This document shows, piece by piece, positions 35,049-43,973 of a stretch of 64,000 bases of DNA (the stretch's first letter is position 1; every line of letters starts with the position of its first letter). Both the position numbers and the translations under genes were made by a program. The notes under the pieces were generated by a model that saw only the letters and a program-made list of their open reading frames with translations, searched no databases and was not told the DNA's origin. The stretch is from positions 33,810 through 97,809 of the forward strand of contig NZ_JFHC01000028.1 in NCBI RefSeq assembly GCF_000698595.1. The letters are read 5' to 3'. The DNA is from Caballeronia glathei (lineage in GTDB: Bacteria > Pseudomonadota > Gammaproteobacteria > Burkholderiales > Burkholderiaceae).

Positions 35049-35708
35049 ATGAAAATTCTTCTTTTCGGCGCGACGGGCATGGTGGGGCAGGGCGTCCTGC
35101 GCGAGTGCCTGCTCGATGCCGAGGTGTCGGAAGTCGTCACGATCGGCCGCACGGCAACCGGTGTGCACAACCCCAAGCTGCGCGAGATCGTGCATCGGGA
35201 CATGTTCGACTACGGCGCGATCGAAGCCGCTCTGACGGGTTTCGACGCCTGCTTCTTTTGTCTGGGCGTCTCGTCGTTCCGGATGAGCGAGGCCGACTAC
35301 ACGCGCCTGACCTACGACCTGACGATGGCCGCCGCCGAAACGCTCGCGCGCGTCGATCCGGCCATGACGTTCGTCTACGTGACGGGCGCCGGGACCGACA
35401 GCACCGAGCGGGGCCGCACGATGTGGGCGCGCGTGAAGGGGCGCACGGAGAACGCGCTGCTGCGCCTGCCGTTCAGGGCGGCGTTCATGTTCCGCCCCGG
35501 CGCGATCCTGCCGATGCACGGCGTGCGCTCGAAGACCGCGCTGTACCAGGCGGGCTACTCGCTCGCGCGGCCGGTGATGCCGTTCCTGCAGCGCACGTTT
35601 CCGAACGCGATCGTCACGACCGAGCAGGTCGGGCGCGCGATGCTCGCCGTGGCGAAACAAGGCGCGCCGTCGCCGATACTCGAAAGCCGCGACATCGCGC
35701 GGTACTAG
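35049..35708 (+). CDS. NAD(P)H-binding epimerase-like protein (atypical SDR)
   Basis: A 219-residue protein with the dinucleotide motif GATGMVGQG at residues 7-15 and a shortened Rossmann fold. The conserved FCLGVSS, MTFVYVTGAGTDS and RPGAILPMHGV blocks match small NAD-dependent epimerase/dehydratase-like proteins (related to HTATIP2/TIP30 types). Active-site Tyr/Lys of classical SDRs are not obvious. ATG at 35049 follows CATCG without a strong ribosome site. Function unknown. Confidence 0.85.
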   Translation: MKILLFGATGMVGQGVLRECLLDAEVSEVVTIGRTATGVHNPKLREIVHRDMFDYGAIEAALTGFDACFFCLGVSSFRMSEADYTRLTYDLTMAAAETLARVDPAMTFVYVTGAGTDSTERGRTMWARVKGRTENALLRLPFRAAFMFRPGAILPMHGVRSKTALYQAGYSLARPVMPFLQRTFPNAIVTTEQVGRAMLAVAKQGAPSPILESRDIARY

Positions 35709-35731
35709 GTACTAGCGCACAGCGCGCAGGA

Positions 35732-36733
35732 TCAGCGCGCGGCGTCGCCCCAGCGGTATTCGATGGTCGTGTCGTCGAGCTTTGCCTTGAGTTCCGGATC
35801 GAGCGTGAGATCGGCGGCGGCGAGCGTGTCGGTGAGCTGATCCGGCCGGCTCGCGCCGATGATCGCGGAACTCACCACGGGATTGGCGAGCACCCACGCA
35901 ATCGACGTCTTCGTGAGCGACTGTCCCGCGTCGGCGACGATCGCCTTCAGCTTTTCGATCGTCTGGAATTCGCGCTCGTGCCAGTAGCGCTGCTGGTACA
36001 TCTCGCCCGCGCGCTGGCCGATGGTCGCGACCGTAAAGCGTCCTTCCGACGGCGCCGTATCGTGACGGTGCTTGCCCGTGAGGAGCCCGCCCGCGAGCGG
36101 GTTGTAAGGCATCACCGCGAGCCCTTCTTCCGACGCGAGCGGCAGCAGCTCACGCTCGATCTGGCGAAAGAGCAGGTTGTAGCGCGGCTGCATCGAGACG
36201 AAGCGCGCCGTGCGCAGCGCGTCCGAGCGCCCGAGCGCGCGCGCGAGCCGGTAGGCGAGGAAATTCGACACGCCGATATAGCGCGCCTTGCCGTGGCGAA
36301 CGATGGTGTCGAGCGCTTCGAGCGTTTCGTCGAGCGGCGTTTCGGGCGAGTCGTGATGGAGCTGGTACAGATCGACGTAGTCGGTGTTCAGCCGCTTGAG
36401 CGAGGCGTCGATCGCATCGAGCAGATGCTTGCGCGAGGCGCCCTGGTCCCACGCCGACGGCCCCATCTTGCCGACCGCCTTGGTCGCGAGAATGAAGCGA
36501 TCGCGCTTGCCCTTCAGCCAGCGGCCGACGATCTCTTCCGTGCCGCCGGCCGTCTTTTCGTCGGCGCCGAGCGGGTAGACGTTGGCGGTATCGATGAAAT
36601 TCACGCCGGCGTCGGCGGCACGGTCCATGATGCTGCGCGACACGTCCTCGTTCGTCTGCAAGCCGAATGTCATCGTGCCGAGGCACAGGCGCGAAACGGT
36701 GAGGCCGGTATTGCCGAATTTGCTGTATTGCAC
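35732..36733 (-). CDS. aldo/keto reductase
   Basis: A 333-residue (beta/alpha)8 oxidoreductase. It begins MQYSKFGNTGLTVSRLCLGTMTFG and shows the AKR tetrad in order: Asp and Tyr in FIDTANVYPLG near residue 51, Lys in ILATKAVG near 83, and His in YQLHHDS near 123. The NADP site is near the C-terminal SAIIGASRPDQL. Likely reduces aldehydes with NADPH in the cytoplasm. It stands alone, convergent to the NAD(P)-binding protein gene. Confidence 0.92.
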   Translation of the reverse strand: MQYSKFGNTGLTVSRLCLGTMTFGLQTNEDVSRSIMDRAADAGVNFIDTANVYPLGADEKTAGGTEEIVGRWLKGKRDRFILATKAVGKMGPSAWDQGASRKHLLDAIDASLKRLNTDYVDLYQLHHDSPETPLDETLEALDTIVRHGKARYIGVSNFLAYRLARALGRSDALRTARFVSMQPRYNLLFRQIERELLPLASEEGLAVMPYNPLAGGLLTGKHRHDTAPSEGRFTVATIGQRAGEMYQQRYWHEREFQTIEKLKAIVADAGQSLTKTSIAWVLANPVVSSAIIGASRPDQLTDTLAAADLTLDPELKAKLDDTTIEYRWGDAAR

Positions 36734-36904
36734 GGTGGGCTCCCTACAGGGTGGCGGTTGGGGGTGGCGGTTGGGGGTGTCGAGTGGGGTGTGGATTGGG
36801 GCGGCTTTGCAGCGAGTCCGATAGCATAGCCGCGACGCCGCGACCTTGCTGGCAACGCCGCAACGCCCGCGCTTGGGGCGCCTGATGCCGGCAAGCTGCC
36901 GCGC

Positions 36905-38290
36905 CTACTGCGCGGCGGCCGGCTGGCGGGCCGGCTGCGGCGCGGCGTCGAGCCTGCGGAACACGAGTGCCGAGGCGAGCGTGATCACGCCCACGCACAC
37001 GAAGCTCAGCTTGAAGCCGAGCGCCGCCGACCCCGAGGCGCCCTCGAACACCCGCACGAGCCCGCCGCCGATCGAGACGCCCAGGCCGATCGCGAGCATC
37101 TGCACCATCGAGAAGAGGCTGTTGCCGCTGCCCGCATCCTTGATCGACAGGCCCTTGAGCGTGACGCTGTTCATCGCCGCGAACTGCATCGAGTTGCTCG
37201 CGCCGAAAATCGACAGGATCACGATTTCCACGGCGAGCGGCGTGCCCGGCGCAAAAGCGGCGAAGCCGACAATCGATGCGCCCACCAGAACCGTGTTCAC
37301 GAGCAGGAAGTTGTCGTAGCCGTAGCGCTTGACGAGCGGCGCGATCCAGCCCTTCGCGATGGTGCCGGCGAACGCGGCGGGCAGCATCATGAGGCCCGAG
37401 TGCAGCGGGCTGTAGCCGAGTTCGAGCTGCATCAGAAGCGGCAGCAGGAACGGCACGGCGCTCGACCCCACGCGGCAGAGCAGGTTGCCGACGAGGCCGA
37501 CGCTGAAGTTCGGCTCGCGAAAGAGCGCAAGCTGGAAAAGCGGATTCGCGCGCCGCTGCGCGTACGGAATGTAGGCGAGCGCGGCGGCCGCGCTCAGCGC
37601 GAAGAGCGCAACGGATACGAGCACACGATGCTCCTCGACGGGATTGTCGATTGCCATCGAAAACGCGACCATGCAAAGCGACAACAGCCCGCAGCCGACG
37701 AAGTCGAACGGAGGCGCATCGGCGATGCTGTCGTTCGGCAGATAGCGCAGCACCGCGACGAGCCCGAGCGCGCCGATCGGCACGTTGATCAGAAAGATCC
37801 AGTGCCAGGTCGCGGCCTCGACGAACCAGCCGCCGAGCGTCGGCCCGAGGATGGGGCCGACCTGGCCGGCGATCGAGATCATCGCGAGCGCCGACACGTA
37901 GGCTTCGCCCGTCACGCTGCGCAGGACGGCGAGCCGCCCGATCGGCAGCAGCATCGAGCCGCCGATGCCCTGCAGCACCCGCGCGACGATCAGCTGGTCG
38001 ACCGTGTGCGCGCCCGCGCAGCAGAGCGAGCCGATCACGAAGAGCAGAATCGAAACGAAATAGACGCGCCGCGTGCCGAAGCGGTCTGCGAGCCAGCCGG
38101 AGGCGGGGGTGAGGAGCGCCATCGTCAGCGTGTAGGCGACGACGATCGACTGCATGGCGAGCGGATGAGCGTTCAGGCTGCGGGCAATCGAGGGCAGGGC
38201 GGTGTTGACGATCGTCGTGTCGAGCGCCTGCATGAAAAAGCCGACGGCGACGATCCACAGAAGCGCCGTGTGAGAAGACTGTCGTGTCAT
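36905..38290 (-). CDS. MFS transporter, DHA2 family (multidrug efflux type)
   Basis: A 461-residue permease with about 13-14 membrane segments. ALDTTIVNTALPSIARSL near residue 22 is the DHA2 motif D1, and GWLADRFGTRRVYF near 70 is the MFS loop 2-3 motif. Such proteins export drugs or toxic metabolites using the proton gradient (MdtD/EmrB-like). The gene is divergent from a LysR regulator with 140 bp between start codons, the usual sign of local control. The longer open frame upstream would run into the LysR promoter region and is rejected. Confidence 0.9.
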   Translation of the reverse strand: MTRQSSHTALLWIVAVGFFMQALDTTIVNTALPSIARSLNAHPLAMQSIVVAYTLTMALLTPASGWLADRFGTRRVYFVSILLFVIGSLCCAGAHTVDQLIVARVLQGIGGSMLLPIGRLAVLRSVTGEAYVSALAMISIAGQVGPILGPTLGGWFVEAATWHWIFLINVPIGALGLVAVLRYLPNDSIADAPPFDFVGCGLLSLCMVAFSMAIDNPVEEHRVLVSVALFALSAAAALAYIPYAQRRANPLFQLALFREPNFSVGLVGNLLCRVGSSAVPFLLPLLMQLELGYSPLHSGLMMLPAAFAGTIAKGWIAPLVKRYGYDNFLLVNTVLVGASIVGFAAFAPGTPLAVEIVILSIFGASNSMQFAAMNSVTLKGLSIKDAGSGNSLFSMVQMLAIGLGVSIGGGLVRVFEGASGSAALGFKLSFVCVGVITLASALVFRRLDAAPQPARQPAAAQ

Positions 38291-38430
38291 GTGCGGGTAA
38301 CGAAGCGTGAGACGGGCCGCCGCGGAAGGTTTCCGTATCAGCCAAGCTGAAATGTTACAGATTACGGATGCTATCGGGAACCCCGCTAACCACATTGACT
38401 ATCATCGTAAATGCCGATCACAATCCCCGC

Positions 38431-39291
38431 ATGCTCAATCCAGTCTGGCTGAACACGTTCGCGACGGTGGCCGCGTCGCACAGTTTCACCGACGCCGGGC
38501 GCCAGCTCGGCCTCACGCAGTCGAGCGTGAGCGAACACATCCGGCGTCTGGAGGAGAGCGTGGGGCGCCGGCTCCTGATCCGCGACACGCATTCGCTCGC
38601 GCTCACCGCCGACGGCGAGGCGATGCTCGTGCACGCCCGCGTGATCCTGGAGGCGATGGCGCATGCCGAATCGCAGTTCCGCTCGCCACGGCTGCGCGGC
38701 CGCGTGCGCCTCGGTTCCTCCGACGACCTCGCGCTCGGCCCGCTGCCGAGCGTGCTCGCGGCCTTTCGTAATACGCATCCCGACGTGGAGCTCGAAATCA
38801 CGATCGGCATGACCGGGCAGCTTTATCAGCTGCTCGATGCCGGCGCGATCGATCTGGCGGTCGGCAAGCGCCGCGTCGGCGACGCGCGCGGCATGCGGCT
38901 TTTCAGCGGGCGGCTCGAGTGGCTCGCGAAACCCGGCACCGTGGTCGATCTGGCACTGCCGCTGCCGCTGATACTCGTCGCCGAGCCGAGCGTGACGCGC
39001 GCCGTCGTGCTCGACGCCCTCGCGATGGCGGGCGCCAGCTGGCAGATGGTCTGCACGAGCAGCAGCCACGCGGGCTGCATCGCGGCGGCGCGCGGTGGGC
39101 TGGGGCTCACCGTGCGCTCGCATTTCCTCGCGGGGCGCGGGCTCGCGCCGCCGCTGAACCGCGCGGCACTGCCGGAACTGCCCGAGGTGGAATTCATCGC
39201 GCTCGGGGCAAAGCACCTGAGCCGTCCGGCGGAAACGCTGCTGCAACTGCTGCAGAACAGCGACCTGCGCGGCGAGTGGGACGGCGAGTAA
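38431..39291 (+). CDS. LysR family transcriptional regulator
   Basis: A 286-residue regulator with the N-terminal winged helix-turn-helix (LNTFATVAASHSFTDAGRQLGLTQSSVSEHIRRLEESVGRRLL) and a C-terminal LysR substrate-binding domain beginning GRVRLGSSDDLALGPLPSVL. The start MLNPVWL is standard. TTGACT (38395-38400) with a weak TCACAA 17 bases later could be its promoter. It probably controls itself and the divergent MFS exporter in response to an exported compound. Confidence 0.92.
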   Translation: MLNPVWLNTFATVAASHSFTDAGRQLGLTQSSVSEHIRRLEESVGRRLLIRDTHSLALTADGEAMLVHARVILEAMAHAESQFRSPRLRGRVRLGSSDDLALGPLPSVLAAFRNTHPDVELEITIGMTGQLYQLLDAGAIDLAVGKRRVGDARGMRLFSGRLEWLAKPGTVVDLALPLPLILVAEPSVTRAVVLDALAMAGASWQMVCTSSSHAGCIAAARGGLGLTVRSHFLAGRGLAPPLNRAALPELPEVEFIALGAKHLSRPAETLLQLLQNSDLRGEWDGE

Positions 39292-39406
39292 GACGCCGGG
39301 TAAGACGCCGACCGGGCGCGCATATCCTTAGCGCAATTGCTTCGTTTGCGCGGCGCGGCGTGGAATTTATGCTCTTTCGCTACGGTTTCGAACGGAGAGA
39401 AAGAGA

Positions 39407-40720
39407 ATGACGACGACGCAGGCATGGCCGCACGAGGCCGACGGCGCAGAGTGGCTCGATCGTTTCGCGGGTGTGTTCGAGCGCATCGCCGCGGGAGCCG
39501 TCGAGCGCGAGCAGAAGCGTGAACTGGCCCGCGACGCGGTGCGCTGGCTGACCGAATCGGGTTTCACGGCGCTGCGCGTGCCGCGCAAGTACGGTGGCGG
39601 CGGCGCGACGCTGCCGCAGTTCTTCAGGCTGCTCACGCGGCTCGGCGAGGCGGATTCCAACCTGCCGCAGATCCTGCGCCTGAATTTCGGCTTCGTCGAA
39701 TTGCGGCTCGAAAGCGACGACGAAGCCGCACGCGAACGCTGGCTCACGCGGATCGCCCGGGGCGAGACGGTCGGCGCGGCGATCTCGGAGCGCACCGGCT
39801 CGACGCACAACACCGTCACCGTGACGCCGGACGGCGCGAGCGGCCGGTGGCTGCTGAACGGCGAGAAGTATTACAGCACGGGCGCGCTCTACGCCGACTG
39901 GATCAGCGTGACGGCGCACGACGGCACGGACGACCTGCATCTGCTCGTGCGCGGCGACGCGCCGGGCGTCGCGCGCCTCGACGACTGGGACGGCTTCGGC
40001 CAGCGCCTGACCGCGAGCGGCACGACGCGCTTTGACAACGTGCGGGTGGAGGGCGACCAGATCCTGCAGCGCTTCAAGGCGTCCGAGCCGCGCCGCAACA
40101 CGCTCGTGACCGCGTTCTACCAGACCGTGCATCTCGCGACGCTGGCGGGTATCGCGCGGGCGGTGCTGCGCGACGGCATCGCGTTCGTGCAGGGCCGCAC
40201 CCGCACCTTCGGCGTGCCGGGGCGCTCCAGCCCGCGCGAGAATCCGCTCGTGCATCGGGTTGTCGGGCGGCTCGCGAGCCTGGCGTTCGCGGCGGAAGCC
40301 ATCGTCGATTCGGTGTCGGCGGCGCTCGAAACCGTGCACCAGGCACGCCTCGCGGGGCGCGCGAAGCCAGAGGATTACATCGCGCTCGACATCCAGGTCT
40401 ATCAGGCGCAGCAGATCGTGATCGAGCAGGTGCTCGAAGCGTCGACGCTGCTCTTCGAAGTCGGCGGGGCGAGCGCGACGAGCGAGGCGCGGCGGCTCGA
40501 CCGCCACTGGCGCAACGCGCGCGTGATCGCGTCGCACAACCCGGCGATCCAGCGCGAGGCGGCCGTCGGCGATTTCCACCTCAACGGCACCGCGCCGAAC
40601 GAGCGCTTCAGCCTCGCACATTCGACGGCGCCGTCGCAGGACGCGGATTCCGGTTCACGCGACGCGTCCGGCGCGCGCGCGGCGCGGCTCGATGCGGCGC
40701 TGGCGGAAAGCGGGCGGTAG
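39407..40720 (+). CDS. acyl-CoA dehydrogenase family flavoprotein (SfnB/DszC-like monooxygenase)
   Basis: A 437-residue protein with the three-domain acyl-CoA dehydrogenase fold: N-terminal helices, a beta domain (GAAISERTG ... WLLNGEKYYSTGALYADWI near residues 125-165) and a C-terminal helical domain. The pattern is that of the FMN-dependent monooxygenase branch (DszC, SfnB), which oxidises sulfur compounds using reduced flavin, rather than true fatty acyl-CoA dehydrogenases; no catalytic glutamate motif of the latter is evident. GAGAAAGAGA precedes the ATG. No flavin reductase or sulfonate genes are adjacent. Confidence 0.87.
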   Translation: MTTTQAWPHEADGAEWLDRFAGVFERIAAGAVEREQKRELARDAVRWLTESGFTALRVPRKYGGGGATLPQFFRLLTRLGEADSNLPQILRLNFGFVELRLESDDEAARERWLTRIARGETVGAAISERTGSTHNTVTVTPDGASGRWLLNGEKYYSTGALYADWISVTAHDGTDDLHLLVRGDAPGVARLDDWDGFGQRLTASGTTRFDNVRVEGDQILQRFKASEPRRNTLVTAFYQTVHLATLAGIARAVLRDGIAFVQGRTRTFGVPGRSSPRENPLVHRVVGRLASLAFAAEAIVDSVSAALETVHQARLAGRAKPEDYIALDIQVYQAQQIVIEQVLEASTLLFEVGGASATSEARRLDRHWRNARVIASHNPAIQREAAVGDFHLNGTAPNERFSLAHSTAPSQDADSGSRDASGARAARLDAALAESGR

Positions 40721-40814
40721 GGCGCAGGACGACAGGGCGGCGTCCGGCGTTCGCCGTGCGAACGGGATTCACCGGGCGCGGTGTGTATTCCTTTCGTCAG
40801 CGCCGCGCGCGGCA

Positions 40815-40845
40815 GGCCGCTTTCCTTCCGGGAGCGGCGTTTTTT
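40815..40845 (+). terminator. rho-independent terminator after the flavoprotein gene
   Basis: GCCGCT / AGCGGC stem with an eleven-base loop, followed by G and TTTTTT, 95 bp past the stop codon. Confidence 0.8.
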
Positions 40846-41211
40846 ACCTGAATGTCATAGCGAGAAAAGGCTCCGCCGACGAACACCGTACGGCGGCGAG
40901 CCAACCCTGCCCGGCGCTGCAACGCTGCAACAGCCGGGCCGCGTCAGGCCGGTCCGCGACGAATCATCGTGAGAATTCGCCGCACCGCTCGCATACCGCG
41001 ATTGCCACGCGCATTTTGCTTCTTATATATTGAGCGGCGTTTTGCTGCGGGCGCCCGGCGCCCCGGCTCACCTCGTCCTTAAGCCCGCTCACATGAAAGT
41101 CCACGACATGCGCCGCGCCCCGTGCGCGAGACCCGCACAAGAACCGTCCGTCGCGCGCGGCACGATCAGCACCATCGGCACGATCGGCACCATCGGCGCG
41201 CGAAGCCGCCG
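40846..41211. other. 366-bp region upstream of the tannase-family gene
   Basis: No gene supported. AT-rich ATTTTGCTTCTTATATATTGAGC at 41011-41033 is the best promoter-like sequence for the downstream gene. From 41160 to 41205 the motif GGCA(C)GATC/ACCATCGGC is repeated four times. Confidence 0.5.
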
Positions 41212-42897
41212 GTGAGCGCGCTCGCCGGTTTCCCCGCACGCCTGCGCAGCTTCAGCGCGCGACGCATCACATTCGCTGCGTTGGCCACGCTCGGCGCCTG
41301 TTGCGCGCTCGCCGCAAGCGGCGCGGCGAGCGCGGCGTCGTATGTCGCGAAGCATTGCGCGGAGCTGGAGGGCAGGAGCATCCCCGCCCCGGTGATCGGT
41401 CTGCCGACGCGCGGCGCGCTGATTTGGAGCGCGTCGGTCGTGAAGGCGGCGGCGCCAGGCAACCGCAACGGCGAGTACTGCCGGATCGTCGGCAGCATCA
41501 GGGCGGTTCAGGACACGACGCCCGATATCCGCTTCGAAGTGAACCTGCCGAGCCGCTGGAACGGCCGCGCGCTGCAGATGGGCGGCGGCGGCTACAGCGG
41601 CGTGGTCGTGAGCGGCACCGAGCCGATGCCGTTCGCGCCGGACTCCACGCCGCTCGCGCGCGGCTACGCGACCTTCGGCTCGGATTCGGGCCACGTCGGC
41701 AATTCGGGCCGCGCGGATTTCGCCGCCAACGACGAAGCGATCGTCAACTTCGGCTTCGGGCATCTCAAAAAGACGCACGACGTCGCGCTCGCGCTGATCC
41801 AGATGGGCTACGGGCGCGGGCCGGAGAAGACCTACTTCGCGGGCGGCTCGACGGGCGGTCGCGAGGGGCTCACGGTGATCGAGCGCTATCCCGCCGATTA
41901 CGACGGCGTGATCGCCAACGCGCCGGCCATCAATTTCTCGGGCGTGCGCCTGATCGGCGTGAAGGTCGGGCAGGCGTCGTACGCGAAGCCGGGCGGTTTC
42001 GTCGGGCTCGCGCAGCAGCGGCGCGTGTTCGAAACCGTCATGCACGACTGCGACCGGCTCGACGGCGCGGCCGACGGCATCGTGGGCAACGTCGAGGCAT
42101 GCCGCGAGCTCGAGCCGCAAATCGTCGCGCAACTGCGCTGCGCGAACGGCCAGCGGCCGTCGCTGCGCGACAGCTGTCTTTCCGACGCCCAGCTGGCGAC
42201 GCTCGACACCCTGCGTGACGGCCTCTCGCTGCCGTACCCGCTCGCCTATAACGTCAACTCGTATCCGGGCTACAACGTCTATCAGGGCGTGGACTTGTCG
42301 GGCGGCCTCGGTCTCGGCGATTCGCCGACGCTCGTCTCGCCGCCGGGCTTCGCCGTGAACGGCTATCTCTTCGCGCAGGGCGACGCGTACATCCGGTACT
42401 TCGTCACGCGCGATCCGGCGTTCAGCAGCCTCGCCTTCGACATCGCGAATCCGGGCCGCTACCGGCAGCGGCTCGTGACGCTGTCGGCGACCGTCGGCGC
42501 GATGAACACCGACGTGTCCGCGTTCATTGCGCGCGGCGGCAAGCTGATCATGATGCACGGCCTCGCCGACGAAGTGATCAGCCCGAACCAGACCATCGCG
42601 TTCTACCGGTCGCTCGTCGGCCGCTACGGGCAGGACACCGTCGATTCGTTCGTGCGCCTCTACATGGTGCCGGGCTTCCAGCACGGCAGCGGGGTGTTCA
42701 TCCCGGCGTGGGACGAACTCGGCGCGCTCGACCAGTGGGTCACGCGCGGCGTGGCGCCCGAAACGCTCGTCGGCACCGACATCGCCCCCGCGACCAACGG
42801 ACGCTCGCGCCCGATGTGCCGCTACCCGGCCTATCCGCGCTATACGGGCAAGGGCAGTGTCAACAGCGCGGCGAATTTCCGCTGCGAGCGTCCGTGA
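41212..42897 (+). CDS. tannase/feruloyl esterase family alpha/beta hydrolase
   Basis: A 561-residue secreted hydrolase if the GTG at 41212 is used; the open frame reaches back to 41122, but that extra part is an Arg/His repeat encoded by simple-sequence DNA. The signal peptide is near residues 15-42 (ITFAALATLGACCALAASGAASA). The nucleophile elbow is GGSTGGRE near residue 218, the acid is in MHGLADE near 448, and the histidine in VPGFQHGSG near 486. Family members usually have Cys next to both Ser and His (CS-D-HC motif); here both are glycine. Likely hydrolyses aromatic esters in the periplasm or outside the cell. Confidence 0.88.
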   Translation: MSALAGFPARLRSFSARRITFAALATLGACCALAASGAASAASYVAKHCAELEGRSIPAPVIGLPTRGALIWSASVVKAAAPGNRNGEYCRIVGSIRAVQDTTPDIRFEVNLPSRWNGRALQMGGGGYSGVVVSGTEPMPFAPDSTPLARGYATFGSDSGHVGNSGRADFAANDEAIVNFGFGHLKKTHDVALALIQMGYGRGPEKTYFAGGSTGGREGLTVIERYPADYDGVIANAPAINFSGVRLIGVKVGQASYAKPGGFVGLAQQRRVFETVMHDCDRLDGAADGIVGNVEACRELEPQIVAQLRCANGQRPSLRDSCLSDAQLATLDTLRDGLSLPYPLAYNVNSYPGYNVYQGVDLSGGLGLGDSPTLVSPPGFAVNGYLFAQGDAYIRYFVTRDPAFSSLAFDIANPGRYRQRLVTLSATVGAMNTDVSAFIARGGKLIMMHGLADEVISPNQTIAFYRSLVGRYGQDTVDSFVRLYMVPGFQHGSGVFIPAWDELGALDQWVTRGVAPETLVGTDIAPATNGRSRPMCRYPAYPRYTGKGSVNSAANFRCERP

Positions 42898-43227
42898 GCG
42901 GCGCGCGGGCCGAGCGCCGTTGATGTGTTCGTCGCGAGCGCGTTCGATGTCCGCGGGTTCAATGCCCGGCACGGGGGGACGAGCCGCACCCGTTGCGCGA
43001 GGTGTACGCGCGGCAGTTCGACCGGCGCGCACCCGTAGCCCGGCACAATGGCGGGAGCGGCGAAAGGCTTCAGCGGACGAAGGGCGTGTCTGAAGAGCGC
43101 ATCGGGCGGTGCATCGAGCGGCACATCGACGCGCGCCGGGGCGAAGCGGCGCCCCGGCGCTGCGCGACAGCCGTCGTGCCGGTCATCGTGCGCCGCGTGC
43201 GAAACGTGGCATGGCGCGGGCGGCACG
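42898..43227. other. 330-bp convergent intergenic region
   Basis: Between the tannase-family gene (+) and the DUF2917 gene (-). Very GC-rich; open frames here are in all phases and none has a ribosome site or recognisable family. No clear terminator was found. Confidence 0.45.
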
Positions 43228-43602
43228 CTAGAACGCGCTCGCGCTCGTTTTCGAGACGCGTGGCCATAGTCGCGCGAGCCATCGTCGAAGCTGGGTCGTG
43301 CCCGCATGGCGGTACGACGTCACGGATACCTCGAGCGGCGCATCCGCATCCGACGACAGCCACACGCGCTCGCCGCGCATGAGCCGCACGACATCGCCGG
43401 GCTTCGCCCAGTAGTCGTACGGGTCCCCGTGACGCGTGAGCCAGGCCGCGGCCTGATGCACGCGCAATTCGCCGTCGTGCGCGACGCGCCACGACAAGGT
43501 CTGACGCGGCTGCACCTCGAAATACACGACGACGCGCGCCTTCGACGCGAGCGCGGATTTCCCGCCTGCCTGCACTGAGACTTGCGATGCTTTTTCCATC
43601 AT
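43228..43602 (-). CDS. DUF2917 domain-containing protein
   Basis: A 124-residue cytoplasmic protein with the DUF2917 pattern: RVVVYFEVQPRQTLSWRVAHDGELRVHQAAAWLTRHGDPYDYWAKPGDVVRL, a compact beta-rich domain at about 22-95, followed by a basic tail with a possible short amphipathic helix. The start is one of two adjacent ATGs after GGAGAG. The function of DUF2917 is unknown. The gene is preceded by its own promoter, a ~150-base leader and an intrinsic terminator (next entries), suggesting that its expression is set by read-through. Confidence 0.85.
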   Translation of the reverse strand: MMEKASQVSVQAGGKSALASKARVVVYFEVQPRQTLSWRVAHDGELRVHQAAAWLTRHGDPYDYWAKPGDVVRLMRGERVWLSSDADAPLEVSVTSYRHAGTTQLRRWLARLWPRVSKTSASAF

Positions 43603-43660
43603 TGCTCTCCAGTGGTGAGCCGAAGACTTGAGCCAGAGACGGAGTCGCACGCATGAAAAC

Positions 43661-43690
43661 AAAAAGGCCCCGTCTGATCGGCGGGGCCTT
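43661..43690 (-). terminator. intrinsic terminator in the leader of the DUF2917 gene
   Basis: On the minus strand AAGGCCCC, an eleven-base loop, and GGGGCCTT are followed by TTTGTTTTC. It lies about 60 bases upstream of the DUF2917 start and 120-150 bases after a strong promoter. Confidence 0.8.
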
Positions 43691-43807
43691 CGGAATCGGT
43701 TGTGTCTGCCTTGGTGTTGCTAGCGCACGCGCTCTCCCGATGACCCGCCAGTGGCGTTCATTGCGTAGCAAATCGGGACGATGGAGAGAAGGCGGCTTGC
43801 GTGCATG
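43661..43807 (-). ncRNA. candidate small RNA or attenuator leader upstream of DUF2917
   Basis: A transcript of about 145 bases is predicted from the promoter at 43814-43842 to the intrinsic terminator. It includes a TTG-initiated frame (MLRNERHWRV...) that passes through the terminator stem, where it encodes KAPPIRRGLFVF, and a 13-codon frame MNATGGSSGERVR. Either could be a leader peptide, or the unit could be an independent sRNA. No known riboswitch class was recognised. Confidence 0.5.
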
Positions 43808-43813
43808 AAGCGC

Positions 43814-43842
43814 AGTATCGGGCGGCGTCGCGCCGCTGTCAA
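43814..43842 (-). promoter_or_regulatory. strong sigma-70 promoter (minus strand)
   Basis: On the minus strand TTGACA (43842-43837) and GATACT (43819-43814) are separated by 17 bases. Predicted start of transcription near 43807. The -35 is a perfect consensus and the spacing ideal. Confidence 0.7.
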
Positions 43843-43919
43843 TATCGAGATGCCGGGCGCGCGTGAAATGCCTTGCGCCTCGCGGCGGCCGGGATTATCG
43901 GGATGACATGCAGGATGAC

Positions 43920-43947
43920 GAAGGGCCGGGATCGAGCGCGGCCCTTC
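43920..43947 (-). terminator. stem-loop after the glycosidase-like lipoprotein gene
   Basis: GAAGGGCC / GGCCCTTC with a twelve-base loop lies 27 bases after the stop on the minus strand. A T-run is lacking, so termination may be rho-assisted. Confidence 0.5.
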
Positions 43948-43973
43948 GCATCGGGGTTACGCCGTGCGAGCGG

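Noticed and set aside
40074..40346. Proline/arginine-rich minus-strand frames inside the flavoprotein gene
   Set aside because: Shadows of the plus-strand gene, which has clear acyl-CoA dehydrogenase-fold motifs.
41122..41211. N-terminal extension of the tannase-family protein
   Set aside because: Encodes Arg/His repeats from simple-sequence DNA; the signal peptide starts after the GTG at 41212.
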